In this document: piece after piece, positions 1 through 11,939 of the stretch
Layout: each line of letters begins with the position of its first letter
Position numbering within the stretch: position 1 is the first letter of the stretch
NCBI RefSeq assembly: GCF_023053635.1
Contig: NC_086180.1
Coordinates: 37,376,947 to 37,440,946, forward strand
DNA: 64,000 bases
From: Elgaria multicarinata webbii
Taxonomy: Eukaryota > Chordata > Lepidosauria > Squamata > Anguidae
Direction of reading: 5' to 3'
Translations under genes and position numbers: made by a program
The notes under the pieces: model-generated
What the model saw: only the letters and a program-made list of their open reading frames with translations
Database searches by the model: none
Told to the model about the DNA's origin: nothing

Positions 1-825
1 CCCAGCCCCCACCCTCCTGCTGGAAGCAAAGAGAGTGGCATGGAATGAGTGCCTGCCCAGGTCCGTGTGCATTGGTGTAGTGGAGATAGATGGTGGCCTG
101 TAGAGATGTCATTGCCTGCCTTCCTCAAATGAAGATGAAAAAGGGCTGCTAGTTACGGATGGTTATGGATCATTGGAATTGCTGAGATGACAACGACAAT
201 CATTCCCAGTGACAACCTCTGATTTGTCTCGTGGTTATTTGGTTGGATCCGCATGTCTCCATTTCTCTGAGCGCAAACACAAGGGAAAGTGGGTATGATC
301 AATGCTTCTGTCATTTATTTCAACCTAGAACTGTAACACATCAGAAAGATGTTCTAATAAATTTTTGCTCTGTCAGCGGAGTTTCTGAGCTTGGGCAAGT
401 TGGAAGCCATTATAAGCTTTTCCCATTTTGTTCCCCACAACTAGCTCAAATTCCTAATCTTCATGTGGTGCTTATTAAGTGAGCCTAAATATAGAATGTC
501 AACTCTTTGTGTATTTCCAGTTATCTGCAACCCTCAAGGATCAGGGGAAAATTAAACAAGAAAGTAGGCAAACTGCCAGCAATAACACGACTTTAACAAG
601 CATATGAAATATTTATAGAACATATAAGGAACAAAGGAAATACAGCATTTCCACCATGCAAATCTTCTTGCAGGATTTCAGTAGTTTTGTCCTGTCCTGC
701 ATCATTGTTTTGAGCAAGAGTTACCAGCAACAAATAATTGTGTTACTTGTTCTGTGTGTTCCATATTCAGTATATTGATAATTCATTTTGTGCATCTTAT
801 AGGAAGCAAATTTAACACTTGAAGG
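1..825. other. No feature recognised
   Basis: AT-rich sequence without coding potential, repeats or RNA-gene signals that I can support. Confidence 0.5.
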
Positions 826-897
826 TTGCAATACCATATCCACTTACCTGGGAGTAGTTCAGAGTAAACATGTATGGGCTTGCATCGTAAAAATGCC
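826..897. repeat. GCAATCCTAT-type foldback repeat, short copy
   Basis: GCAATACCATATCCACTTACC and, mirrored, AAACATGTATGGGCTTGCATC flank CTGGGAGTAGTTCAGAG. This is a worn form of a common reptile foldback repeat with arms GCAATCCTATGCACACTTACC. Confidence 0.5.
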
Positions 898-2524
898 AAT
901 ACAGGGTTGGATCTAATGATGCCATTCCATTGGAAGGGAACTGCTGGTGGAATGGATTTCCCCTCCCTCTACAACCTCCCAATCTGTTCTGGAGGACTGG
1001 TGGACCCTCCAGAACAGATTTGTGATGCAGAGGTGGTGTGTGTGTGTGCAGGGGGAGGATGGGTTGTGAAAGTCCCAGCACACAAACTACTTTCCCATTG
1101 TGTGAGTGCTGGTTTCTGCTAGCCCAGTGACATTAGCTCTAGTGGAATGCCACTGTTGGATACTACTCATTGTCCTGTGAACACTCATCAATAAATTGTT
1201 TAATGAATGTTTCAGAAGTTCTTTTAAGATGGGTGCATTTGTGAAACCACGCTATATGTTTTTAAATAAATAAATATATGAAAGCCATGCCATCCATTGC
1301 TGGGGCCATGCTCAAGCAATGCAGAAGCATATTTGTATACATGGCTACAAAATCAGTAAGATCCAAGCAGGAAGAAATAAGTAGAACACACATGAATACC
1401 TACCAGAACCGGAGATGGGTTGGCCATATTTTTGTTTGTTAATAGCACATGCATATATTTTTTTATGGAAGACAAACATGGCCCACTAGTGTTTGCTTGT
1501 TTGTTTGAGCTTCCAGCTCAAGCAGAGGTCTATGCACCTAGACTTTCCCCTGCAGAAACATCTACATCTAATGTGTAACCTTTTGACTATGGGGGTGGGC
1601 AGAGCAGCATGGCCGCTACGCTTGATGTCCCTTCATGTGACTCACTCATGAAGGGGGCTTGTCTCTTTCTGTAATTTGTACCTATGATGGTCCTTGATCC
1701 TGCTCCTCCTTTTGGCAATGCTATATTTTAAAGACATAACCCATAGTCACCTTCTCAATCTATTTCTTACATTCAAATTGAGTTACAATGCCTGTGTGTA
1801 TGCCTTTGTAAGTAGCATCCTGAGAAGGGTGGGAACTGATGGCCCAAGGGCCAGAAGAGTCCTATAGGGCCTCTCTGTCTAACTAACCTCACGCCACTGA
1901 CTCCCTGTCTCTGTCTCCCCCATGCTCCCCTTCACCTAATGTAGTTTACTGTTGCTCCTGGGTGATCCCAGAGGACAGACAATTCCAGTTGTCCTTGTGT
2001 AGTGACACCAGTCTTCCGATCTTCTTCAAAAAGTGCAGGAAACGTAATTAGATATTCTGACACACCATTCAGTGTTGAAGCAGCCCATATGCCAAATAAA
2101 TCCATGCTGAACTCATAGAACTCGTGATGCACTCAAGGCTAAATACAACATCTTGACTGTTGTGGAATTCTACGGACTCTTTGTTGGTGCTGAAGAGTTT
2201 CCAGCATTGAGGAGACAAACTATTAAAGTATATCACTATTTGGAATTATATAGTGCTGTGGCAGTTTTTCTTAAAGCTTTCTCTAGCAAAGAAATCCTTT
2301 GTGCCGGATTAACAGATGAGAATTTAGAAAGCCAGTTGTGAGTAGCAGCATCGTCAAGGCCAGCAGATATAACAAGACTCAGCAGGGAGAAGCTTCATCA
2401 GTCATCACAGTAGAAAAGCAGGATCAAGCTGGATGATAGGGGTGGTTGGCAGGAGAGGTAGAAGCCACATCCAGCAGACCCGGCATGCAAACCTACTGAA
2501 CCAAGACGAGTGCCATGAGACAAT
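898..2524. other. No gene recognised
   Basis: Short open frames only. A 62-codon frame at 2153-2341 has protein-like composition but no match I recognise, and the sequence around it shows no splice or start context that would support it. Confidence 0.5.
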
Positions 2525-2655
2525 GGCCTCACCCACTTTTGGCTCTGGTCCTGTCGACCTTTGGCCCCATCTACTACTGGAATGTAGCTCCCAGAAGGTT
2601 TCCTATAAGGGATTGTGGCCCTTGAATTGAAAAGGGTTCCCTAGTCCTGATCTCT
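2525..2655 (+). repeat. Interspersed repeat, CTCACCCACTTTTGGCTC family
   Basis: CCTCACCCACTTTTGGCTCTGG, CTTTGGCCCCATC, GGAATGTAGCTCCCAGAAGG, GGGATTGTGGCCCTTGAATTG and AAAAGGGTTCCCTAG follow a common reptile repeat that ends in GGCTGAAAAAGGTTCCCC. A second copy with the same order lies at 20590-20905. Confidence 0.5.
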
Positions 2656-2688
2656 AGTCCCTTTCACACGTTATTTGCATGTACAATT

Positions 2689-3247
2689 TGTAGAGGAGAC
2701 CAGGGTCAACCCAACCTCCCAAGCCCTGTATCCACTGGGGTTGAGCCAAACCTTTGAAGAACAAAGCCAAACACACTAGCTATGGAGCAAAGCAAGTTTA
2801 TTGTCACAGCTAAAAACTACCACGTAAGGCCTTGGTCAGGCAGTAAAAGCTGAGGGAAAGGGAAGAGAGGGGAGGGAGGAAAGGGGAGAGGGAGTGAGGG
2901 CGAGAAGTCAAGGGAAAGTTAGCAGCAAGCAATTACCCCATAAAACCATCAATCTTTCCCAACCCAGCCGCGGCGGCCAGCCTTTCTCCAAGGTATCCAG
3001 ACACTTGGGACATAAAAAGAAACCCTAACTAACTCCGAGCAGCATTCCCTCTGCTCAAACCAGATCTTTCCTTGCACACACGTGCAGCCTGCAAGAAGAT
3101 GGAGGTTCTTCACGACTGACCTTTTTATCCCTTTTCCAGTCAGCAGGCCCCATGACCCATTTCCACCAATTGATGCCCTTCCCGGGCTCCTGGCGTCCCC
3201 CTCCCATCAGGAGTGAGACCCGTTCCTTCTAAACATTCTTTCCCACA
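2689..3247 (-). mobile_element. Probable solo LTR of an endogenous retrovirus (fossil)
   Basis: On the minus strand the block starts TGTGGGAAAG and ends CTCTACA, the TG...CA termini of an LTR. Inside are a TATA-like GATAAAAAGG, then about 330 nt further an AATAAA, then a pyrimidine-rich downstream part, in LTR order (U3, R, U5). No internal viral genes adjoin it, so it would be a solo LTR. A flanking duplication was not seen and the high-coordinate edge could lie as far as about 3526. The retroviral subfamily is undetermined; divergence looks moderate. Confidence 0.5.
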
Positions 3248-4784
3248 GCTGAAACAAGTCAGTTTCCCAATTAGCCCCGATAACCCTCAGGTGCTGTGGT
3301 GGGAGTTAGAAGTGCCAGGCAGAGAATGGCCTTGACAAAACCTCCTAGCTCCCCCCCTCCCACAGAAGCCTGGGCCTGTAAAACAGATAGAACATAATAA
3401 TACAAACAAAAACCTAAGAGCAGGATTGAAGCCATCTCAGACCACTGTCCTTCACACAATGAATGTGCATAAGAGGGCATGTTCCACCTCCTTATCAGCA
3501 TGTCCATCATACTGGGCCAGTTCACATAAGATGATAGCCATCGAGTGCTAATTTACCCTTGAGGAGCTGTGGAGTGTGCTGGCTGCCATTATGAATATGC
3601 AACCTTTGGGGGTTGTCATGCCATGCAAATCTGGCCAGAAAAGGCTATTTATTGAGGGAAACAGCCCTCACATAACCCATGGTCTGCTATAGGGTTAGGT
3701 GAGTTGTTTAACCCTCAGGTAACCATACTCATCCTTAGTAACTAGCCATGCCCACCCTTAGCAGCCATTTTGTGTCCAGAACAGTTTCTCAAATTTACAA
3801 ATATGCCCATGGTCCCAAAAAGTTGCCTACCCCTGGTTTAGGGACAGAGTTTACCTTTACCTCTGCGGAGAAGTCTGACCTCAGGTGAATTGAATGAACA
3901 GACCCCTCCCTTGGGGGGGAGGGCTTTAAGAGTGCACCATGGCAAGGGCCAAGCCTTGGGTTGCCAGTGGGCATAGCTTCACTCAGCCAGGGCAGTTGCA
4001 ATGTGTTTAACTCTTGACAGCTAGTTAACTTTGCTTGAAGGCTTTTGCTCCATCAAACTAAGGGCTATTCTAACCTGTGTGAAGTTCGTTCCATTTGCTA
4101 GTCCTAAGTATTGCCAGGAAGAGAAAGAATTCACTTCAAGTAGCTTCCCTGTGACAATTGCAACATGTGCACTGGATCTTAGAATAAGCACTGAACAGGT
4201 AAGAAGATTTGAAAGCAATGACAACAACAAAAGAGGATTTCTAACGTGAATTCAAATTCTTGTAAAGTTCCCACTGCAGTTTGTATGCCAATCATCAGAA
4301 CAAAGTACTCTTCCTTTTTCAGTTCAGTGCCCTTTGGGAATGAAAAGGAAAATTGTACTCAGGCAGATAAGTAACTCTCCACACATTCCATATCAACTTG
4401 GCTTCTCAAGTTAAATAAAATTTTCTAAACCTCTTTCTTTCCGATTTCACAGTTGGTTAGTTTTACCATTTCTTGGTATTAAAAACTGTGCCTATTTGTT
4501 GGCTCCACTGACTGAAGAAACAATGGAACAAAAAGGTGATTCGTAAAGACTACTAAGTCTGAAGAATACACCCAAATGGCAGAGGTCAGCAGCTTTTCAG
4601 CTTGCATCTTCTGAACCTTCTATAAATCGATAGTGTTTTTACTTTCTTGCTTGCTATTCTATGAAGAGAAAACAAGGTTGCACACTGTGTATTGCTACTT
4701 CTAATAGGTCACTGACTTCCATTTCTAACTTGATCTAAAATGAAAGCATCCTTCCTTAGAGCCTCTTCAGAAGACAAATACGGA
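3248..4784. other. No gene recognised
   Basis: May contain the outer part of the LTR-like block (to about 3526) and a GCCTACCCCTGG repeat scrap near 3820. Otherwise unassigned. Confidence 0.5.
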
Positions 4785-4956
4785 ATCACAGAAATTTGGA
4801 CCTCGGAGTTTATCTAGTCCCACCACCTGCTCAATACAGGAATTTGCAGCATCTGGACAAATAGCCATTCAGGCTCTGCTTAAATAAAGGAGAACCTTCC
4901 TGAGGCATTCTGTTCCACTGTCAACTCCTACTGTTAGGAAGTGTTTGCTGTTGTTT
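4785..4956 (-). repeat. CR1-related fragment (antisense)
   Basis: GAATCACAGAAATTTGGACC, TCTAGTCCCACCACCTGCTC and later CATTCTGTTCCACTGTCAAC resemble the reverse complement of a CR1-like 3' region. Diverged. It is interrupted at its right side by the element at 4957. Confidence 0.5.
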
Positions 4957-5227
4957 CAGGGCCAGACCTACCATTAGGCAACGTGAAGCTGTCGCCTCAG
5001 GCGGCAGATGCTGGGTGTTGGTGGAGACACCTGAGGGCCATGTGGCCTGCTCTGCAACCCCTAAGTTAGGCTGCAGCCTTCAAGAGCAGGAGAGGATATT
5101 GTCCTATCATCAGTGTTGAAGGCACATCTATCTGCCAGTCCAGGTGACTTTTGTACATGGAATGGAGGGAGGGGGACGACACACTATCTTGTCCTTTGCC
5201 TCAGACAGTAAAATGGCTTGGGCCCTG
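4957..5227. mobile_element. hAT-like non-autonomous DNA transposon, 271 bp
   Basis: The termini are CAGGGCCAGACC and CTTGGGCCCTG (CAGGGCC / GGCCCTG inverted ends). Subterminal regions also mirror (GTCGCCTCAGGCGGC against TTTGCCTCAGACAG). The flanks TGTTGTTT (4949-4956) and TATTGTTT (5228-5235) match at 7 of 8 bases, the 8 bp duplication expected for hAT elements, and CAGGG is a common hAT terminus. It has no transposase. It inserted into an older CR1-like fragment. Confidence 0.5.
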
Positions 5228-6664
5228 TATTGTTTATCCATACCCCTTGACAAGATGGCACCTGCAGATCATTTCGGCTGTCTGATCCCCAAGGATCTCA
5301 TGAGTGATCCTTCTCCTGAATACGGGTTACCTCATCTGCCATGAAGTACGTAATTAGGAATATGCATCTGTGAGATTTTGGGAGAACTGTATTTAGAGGT
5401 ACTAGCAGGTAGGCCTGTGCCATAAATTTCTCCCACAATTTTATCCAGTATGTACATCCAATTTGCTGGAAATAAATTGCTTTCAAAATGAAAATCTGTG
5501 GTGACGAAAATTTGTAGAAATCTTCCATTCGATTGCTGCTTGATTTGCACAAGTTTCTCAGTTGCTCATAGTGAGCAGCAAAGATAAAGGCAAATGGGAA
5601 TGCAAAGAGCTTGGGATTTTATAAAACTGAATGTGGGAGGAAATGAAACTGCGTTTTGTCCATCCCCTACCTTTGATAAGTTTCCAAGGAATCACATAGT
5701 TCCTGAGGATCACAGTTTGTAAATCACTGTTCCGTAAAGCAAATGGATCACTACTTTGCAACAGAAGTTGCAGGCACGGGCAAAGCACATGATTTGAATT
5801 GGGCCCAAACTGGGGGGGGGGGGAGAGTTAACCTACTCAAGAGCTACTGTATATCGACTCTAAGTTTTATTTTGACCCTCTGAACTTTAGATGCTTCTTC
5901 AAAGTTTAACCATTGTTTAGTTTTTTTACACCCTCAGTCCCAAACATGTAACTCTTATCTGCTTGACACTCTGAAAAGGTTCTTGTACACAATTAGAAGA
6001 TTTAAAAGCAGCAAAAGTTATTTAAGCTGAACAGAAAATCCATAACTAGTTAAAGGCATATGAGGTTATTTCCATAACCTTGGATCTGGGCCAACCAGTG
6101 ACTTCATGTCTATGGAAAAGTTTAAATGTTCTTCCTTACATTAAGCCTTGGAAAAGTTACAGATAGACAGTGATTTTGAGAATGCCTCTGAAGTTTACAG
6201 AGGTATGTGCCATACCAGTGCTTAGTAGGAAACTAAGGTCAATGATGAGAGGAAATTCCGTACAAGAGTCTTCTGTGAGCAGTCAAAGGGAGCTGGCAGA
6301 GGAAGGGATGTGGTTAGTCACTGACAGCTTGAAGATGCCTGCAGCAATGCAACCCTTGTCCTAAAGACAAGCTAACTTTAAATTGCCTGATACCTGAAGG
6401 AAATCAGTTGGCTTGTCCTGCTGAATCATGGGAGGAAGAAATGATAAACAAGAATGGCTTGCCAGCTCAGTTGAGGTCTAACATGTACCTGGGTTGCAGT
6501 GTTGGAGGTTAAATTGTGCAAGGGTTACAACTGCAGTTGAAATGAGTGTAGCTTGTATGATAGAAGGACTTGGTCGATTTCACTCATGAGGTTTGATGAT
6601 CTAAATGTTGGCTCCATCATGCATTGTAATATCTTCTTCAGTGTGTGCTGTTTGCTCTAAGGAT
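5228..6664. other. No feature recognised
   Basis: A G-run at about 5812-5822 and short frames only. Confidence 0.5.
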
Positions 6665-6860
6665 AGTTAAGGCCTCAGCTTACAGGTCTAGCGCGACAGA
6701 GGGGTGAGGATCTCATGGTATTTTTATCGCGAGATCTCCCCCTCTGTTTACACGTGGCGCGCGCTTACCTTGGAGGGAGAGGACGTTGCGGGCGCCATTT
6801 TTTGTGTTAAACAAGAGAAGCATACGAATGGTCATGTGCAAAAGGTGAGTTTTTTTTTTT
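6665..6860. repeat. CpG-dense foldback sequence
   Basis: ACAGAGGGG and GATCTC (6699-6715) pair with GAGATC and CCCCTCTGT (6732-6749), around a short loop with TTTTTATCGCG. The 110 bp from 6690 to 6800 hold about ten CpGs (GCGCG, CGCGAG, CGTGGCGCGCGC, GACGTTGCGGGCGCC), far above the surrounding DNA. A GCGCCATTTTT (YY1-like) lies at about 6789-6800 and AAAAGGTGAGT, a donor-like site, at about 6840-6851. Foldback structure favours a mobile repeat; a small promoter is the alternative. Confidence 0.5.
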
Positions 6861-7645
6861 CATTTTAAATTAATTTCCCTGCTCCCCCCACTTCACCCCC
6901 GATCATCCAAAATCCCACGTGGGATGATTTTCATAGTGAAATTTCCTAATGGCTCACACACCCTCAGTAATTATTGCAGAAGGACTTGAGATAATATGAA
7001 TTTGCAAATGTTTATGCAGCCAATAGCAAATGGTCAAGAGAGAAGTAAAAGGAAGAAACTACTTCCTTCTGAATTTTTTCTAGGTTTGTTTGTTTGTTAA
7101 ATAGATTTGATATAACAAATCCAGAAGATTCCAATAAAAAATACCCACAGAAATTGGATCCACAATTCTGTCTGCAGTTCCTTTAAACCTTCAAAACAGA
7201 AATCACTCTCCCCTGCCCCGAGCCATTCTGAAACTTAAATATAACGTCACTTTCACACAATCCATTTCTCATTCTCACACACAGATGCACAGACTGCTGC
7301 AATCAAACTATTTTTGTGCAGACATGGAGGGAAGGGAGATTGTTATCATTATTTCTATTTTTAGATGCTTGGAATGTGCTTATTACAGCTTGTGGGGAAT
7401 TAAAAATACCTAGATATAAAATAGATTTAATAGATACCATCCATATGCATCACACTAATCATATAGTCGGACAGTAGAAAGATGATATGAAACTTCACAT
7501 CCGAAAAGAAATATTCAGCCAAACCATCATTTATTTCTTGATCTGAGGCCTCGATGTGGGAGTCCTCAGATGGTGTCTCATTCTCAAAGGCCCCTCTGAT
7601 TCCTCTCTAGTTTTGTGATTGTTCCATATCACAATGGATTGGGAT

Positions 7646-7716
7646 CCTGTTGGCTTCCAGGTGTTATTGGACTCTGATTTCTATCAGTCCCAACCAGCTT
7701 AGCCAATGTCAGGAAT
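7646..7716. repeat. hAT-like foldback MITE relic
   Basis: TGTTGGCTTCCAGGTGTTATTGGACTC, TATCAGTCCCAACCAGCTTAGCC and AATGTCAGGAATGATGGG are a degraded version of the TCCAGATGTTTTGGACTCC...CCAGCATGGCCAATGGTCAGG family found at 32641. Confidence 0.5.
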
Positions 7717-7721
7717 GATGG

Positions 7722-7850
7722 GGGTTTATTTATTTTATTTTAATTTTAAAAACATTTCTATACCACCTGTGACATACAACGTATCCATGCAATTAAAATG
7801 ATCCAAATTAGACTAAAACAATCAGTGATATAAAAAAATCAGTGGCCATG
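7722..7850 (-). repeat. LINE 3' tail fragment
   Basis: TTTATTTATTTTATTTTAATTTTAAAAACATTTCTATACCACC on the plus strand is the reverse of the GGTATAAAT...AAATAAAT 3' end used by the L2-like LINEs here. Only the tail and about 80 bp of 3' UTR are recognisable. Confidence 0.5.
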
Positions 7851-8084
7851 ATTTTTTTTTTAAAAAAATAATAATGGCAGGTCTCAGAAGTCAACAAATT
7901 CCGAGACAAAAAAAAAAAAAGCCTTCAGCATGTACCTAAAGTGTGATAGGGTTAGTGCATGTTTTATTTCTGCAGATGGGGGTATTCCAGAGAGTGGGTC
8001 CTCTTCCTAGTTGTCACCAGGTAGACATCTGCAAGACGTGGTACAACCAGGTGAACTCTATTGATGAACACAGTGATTGGGCAG

Positions 8085-8150
8085 ATCTGTATGGGAGTTG
8101 TAGTCCAATGAAATCTGGAGGTCCACAGGTTGCCCATCCCTATTCTATAG
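8085..8150. repeat. Foldback MITE right-arm fragment
   Basis: TATGGGAGTTGTAGTCCAA, ATCTGGAGGTCCACAGGTTG, CCCATCCCTATTC is the right arm of a related foldback family that ends GGTTGCCCATCCCTG in reptiles. No left arm is adjacent. Confidence 0.5.
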
Positions 8151-9389
8151 CTTTGTATTCATCTAGAGAACTGTAGTATATATGTTTAAGCGAGCATTGC
8201 TATGGTCCCTCAGAGGGCATCCCTGGGAATATAGAATGGTGTGGACTCCCTCCCCACACCAAGGCTGTAGACTCATCCCAACTCTTGCAGAAAGTTCCAT
8301 GGCAGCTCCTTTTCTGAGGTTGCTGTTGTGAACTTGGAAGAAGCTCAGGGAGGGAGGGAAGAAAGGGGACATGACAGTGGGCAGGGAAAGGAGAGAAAAG
8401 ACATGGATCTGCTGGATCCACAAGCTTCTTCATCACACATTCTGCCTACAGCAAGGTAAGTCAGCTAAATAGGCTGAGAGACCCATCTAGCTGAAAATGC
8501 TTGTTGAGATGGAATGGGATAGATCCCCATTGTTTCATCCACCCTGCCTCGCTCTTGCCAGGAGGGCTTTGAATGGGTGGAGGCCTCCGATCTTGGAGCC
8601 CTCCATCTAAAGAACATCAACCCAGAAGGATTGTGCTCTGAATTTCTCCAAAGTGCAATGGTGGGCATTCAGAACATTGTTTAACTCTGACGAATGTTAT
8701 TAACATAGTAGAGCCATCAAAGAACACCAGAAAGGTGGTCTTTCATCTTTTGTAAGGGTCATTTAAATGGCAAGAAACTGAACAACAATGTACAAAGAAG
8801 TATGACAGGTGGAAGCCAGGTTCCAATTAGCTGACAGCAAGCAGGAACCTGGAAGTTGATAGGCTGCTCATTACATGTAAGGGAGCTACCATGCATTGGG
8901 AATGCAGAGACAGATATCACTAGAGAATTATGCTAGTGTATGCCAAAGAACAGCTATACGGGGAGTCAGACAGCAGAGAAGTAAAGCTGGTTTTACATCT
9001 GAATCTTTCTTTTTTCTTTTTTGTATTTTGTATTTCCCAGGAATGCAGATGACATTACACTAAGCCATCACTAAGCTTGTAAATATGTTAATTGACATTT
9101 TTAAAAATAATAATACTGATCTCAACATCTTCTAGTGTGGGAGAGGCAATGACTGCAGGTAGAAAGCCTAGATAAAAAAAACGAAAAAAAAAGATGAAAA
9201 CCCGAGACAATGGGCAGTTTATATTTCACACTTACAGAATCATTCAAATTAAACAGCCACATTTCTAGGGAATGTATTTGACTAAAAAATGTCTGTTTCC
9301 CACATTAAGCAGCCATGTAACTATATTTAAAAAAATGAAATGAATTCTGTACATTTGAGGCAAAAAAATACAGACATGATGTTAAGTAT

Positions 9390-9525
9390 GTGATTGCAAG
9401 TGATGTGCCTAGTCCTGCTTGTGGGTTTCCCATGGACAGCTGGTTGACTACGGTGTGAACAGAATGCTGCACTAGATGGACCCTTGGTCTGATTCAGCAT
9501 GGCTCTTCTTACGTTCTTTTTTTTT
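9390..9525 (-). repeat. Interspersed repeat, GAGCCATGCTGGATCAG family, copy 1
   Basis: On the minus strand: ACGTAAGAAGAGCCATGCTG, AATCAGACCAAGGGTCCATC, TAGTGCAGCATTCTGTTCAC, then CAACCAGCTGTCCATGGG and AAACCCACAAGCAGGACTAG. Same order as copies at 20213, 33951 and 57238; only the 5' third is present. Confidence 0.5.
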
Positions 9526-10751
9526 TAATGTAAATTTCAGCCATGGAGAGGGACTACACCAGGATCAGGATAGGACTACACCAGGATAGGAAAAAGGGAT
9601 CTAAAACCTCCCCCCCCCCCCCGCCACCACCACACACAGTCCCAATGAAAATCCTCCAAAAAGCTATTAATTACCTATGGAAGGAAGCTTCCATTGGTGC
9701 CAAAAGAAGCTTTCCTTTCCAGAGAGAATAGCAACTTTGGGAGGTAGGGAAGGATTGTCATTGATTTTCATTGTCAATGAGGGAAAGGGTTGATATCCTT
9801 GTGCACACTATGGCCGTGATCCTGATAGAAAAGTGGACACATTAATTAACATCATGTCTAATTTGGCTCTCAGAGTAATTTGTGAATGAGCCCTACCATA
9901 AGCATGCCAACATATGATTAACTATTCCCTGCCCCATCGTGCACTCATTTTTATAGACCCACCATCTATTCAGGTATAAATATTGGTCATCACTTCATCC
10001 CATGGCCTTGAATTAAGCGTGGTCACATGTCAACTTTTACAGAGAACGGTCTTCCTACTTTGAAAGCATCCTCTATTTTAAGGGCTGACTGGTCCAAATC
10101 TGGTTTCAAGATAAAAACAAAACATCAGAAGGAAGAGGGCCTTGAAGTTGCCTTAAAGGGCCTTGAAGTTGCCCTTTGAGAGCACCAGGACAGCAGGCTG
10201 TGCAACGCACACACTGGTCACACAACTCCACACTGTGTTTCTATTTAAATTAAATAATTGTTTGTAATTTTGAACAATTTATGCAAATTGGTGTCCTCTT
10301 TTTTTGGGTTTCTTTATACATTTCCTCTTTTTTAACAATTTATAATTGAGCACCCTACTTGAATTTCGCAAATGAAGGCTACCCAAAGATCATATTACAT
10401 GAGATTTGCAGGTAGATCTAAGGCAGGTTTTCTCACCTGCTTGCTAATGCCCACTTAAGGATGTCCTTTACCTCCTGCTCCATCACAAAATAGACTCCTT
10501 TTAATCTTTTTTTTTTTTAAAAAAAGAATGTGCCGCAATCTCCTGGTGTGTGCAGGAAAAGCAGCTTGATTAAAACAGCTCCTGAATGGGCTACGTGGTC
10601 TTTGTTTACTTCCTCTTTCCTTTCCGGGCAGAAGAGGCATTAATGAGGGACAAAAGTGGGGGTGGAGAAGTGATGGTAAGGAAACATGATTTTTCCCTGA
10701 GTGATGATGCTCTAAGTCTCACTGCGTTCAATGCAATCTATGCCTGTCCCA

Positions 10752-10752
10752 A

Positions 10753-10803
<51 letters not shown>
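10752..10803 (+). repeat. (AAT)n microsatellite
   Basis: About 17 uninterrupted AAT units. A GTGTGCATAGGATTGCAACC fragment (foldback repeat arm) follows directly. Confidence 0.5.
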
Positions 10804-10804
<1 letters not shown>

Positions 10805-11873
10805 TGTGCATAGGATTGCAACCTTACTGATTAAACTGGATAGTTTCCTGCTTAAAAGTCCTGCCATATCAATGGGATTTCTCTGGGGAAATAGCTGAAT
10901 GCAGATTCCAGGCCTAGCAAGTGGGATTCTTAAATGAATATCACCTTTTCAGTACCGTTTGAGATTTTCCAGCTCAAAGCTCCTGAAAGGGATTGGTCTT
11001 GATTGTCGAAGTATTTTGACATAGACGGGACGGTCAGCAGAAATCTGTAAAGGTTTGGGGAAGGAAACTAGGCCCTGTCACATAAGGTTTAGTCATTTAA
11101 TAGAATCCCTTCATGTTCAAAAGGGCTGCCAGTGTGTTTTTAGAAGACAGTCTCACCTCTGTAACCTATCTCTGCCATCCAATCCTAGCCTATTATTAAT
11201 GAAAGCATGAGCCGTCTTAGTAAGTTTATCATACTGGCAACAGCAGCTGCCTCATATATTTAGGAGGTGTTTGTGCTCTGTTCAAAAGGCAATGAAAAAT
11301 AAATTGGATATGGAAATATCACCCTATAGAAGAAGGGGAAGTTGCCCATAAGAAAAATATGGAAGGAAAATTGGCACTTTTCCTGTATTATATAAATAAT
11401 GACGACTGAGTGATAAATAGTATAGAACATATCTGGTGCTGGGCTGAAACAGGGGCTGATTTATAGGAACTCTTTCACACACTGTTTTCAGAGAATGTTC
11501 TTGGAAACGATTGAAAGTGGGTGAAAGTGTTTGCCTATCATGTGAGGGTGATGACAAGGACACAGGAGACAGAAATGCTACAGATAAGCAGGTCATTTGG
11601 CAGTAGCTGAGCTCCTGAACTCTTCTGACAACACCTATTCAAAGGAAGGGCAATATGATGCAGAAAGCATTGCCCTCACTTGGAATTGGCTGTGTTTGCC
11701 TCCAGAGACATCATCACATAGACAAATCTGAGAGCCTATGTGGAGCAGTAGCATCACCAAAATGGCCATGTGATGCTTGATTGGCTGGGTTAACTCTGGA
11801 AAGATGAAGAAGTATTAAATGGTGCTGAGGGAGCAGCGATCTAATGGAATCAATGACTACAAACACTACAATC

Positions 11874-11874
<1 letters not shown>

Positions 11875-11939
<65 letters not shown>
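11875..11939 (+). repeat. (ATT)n microsatellite
   Basis: About 21 perfect ATT units. It accounts for the poly-Leu, poly-Tyr and poly-Ile open frames here. Confidence 0.5.

Larger units (their letters stand above)
8151..11872. other. No gene recognised outside the listed repeats
   Basis: Holds the repeat at 9390, a C-run at about 9610-9622 preceded by a short tandem GACTACACCAGGAT duplication (9552-9588), and the AAT array at 10752. A string GGGCCTTGAAGTTGCC is tandemly doubled at 10137-10175. Confidence 0.5.

Noticed and set aside
2153-2341. 62-codon frame with plausible composition
   Set aside because: No recognised domain, no codon or splice evidence; could arise by chance.
10586-10813. 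Open frame ending in poly-Ile
   Set aside because: Produced by the (AAT)n microsatellite.
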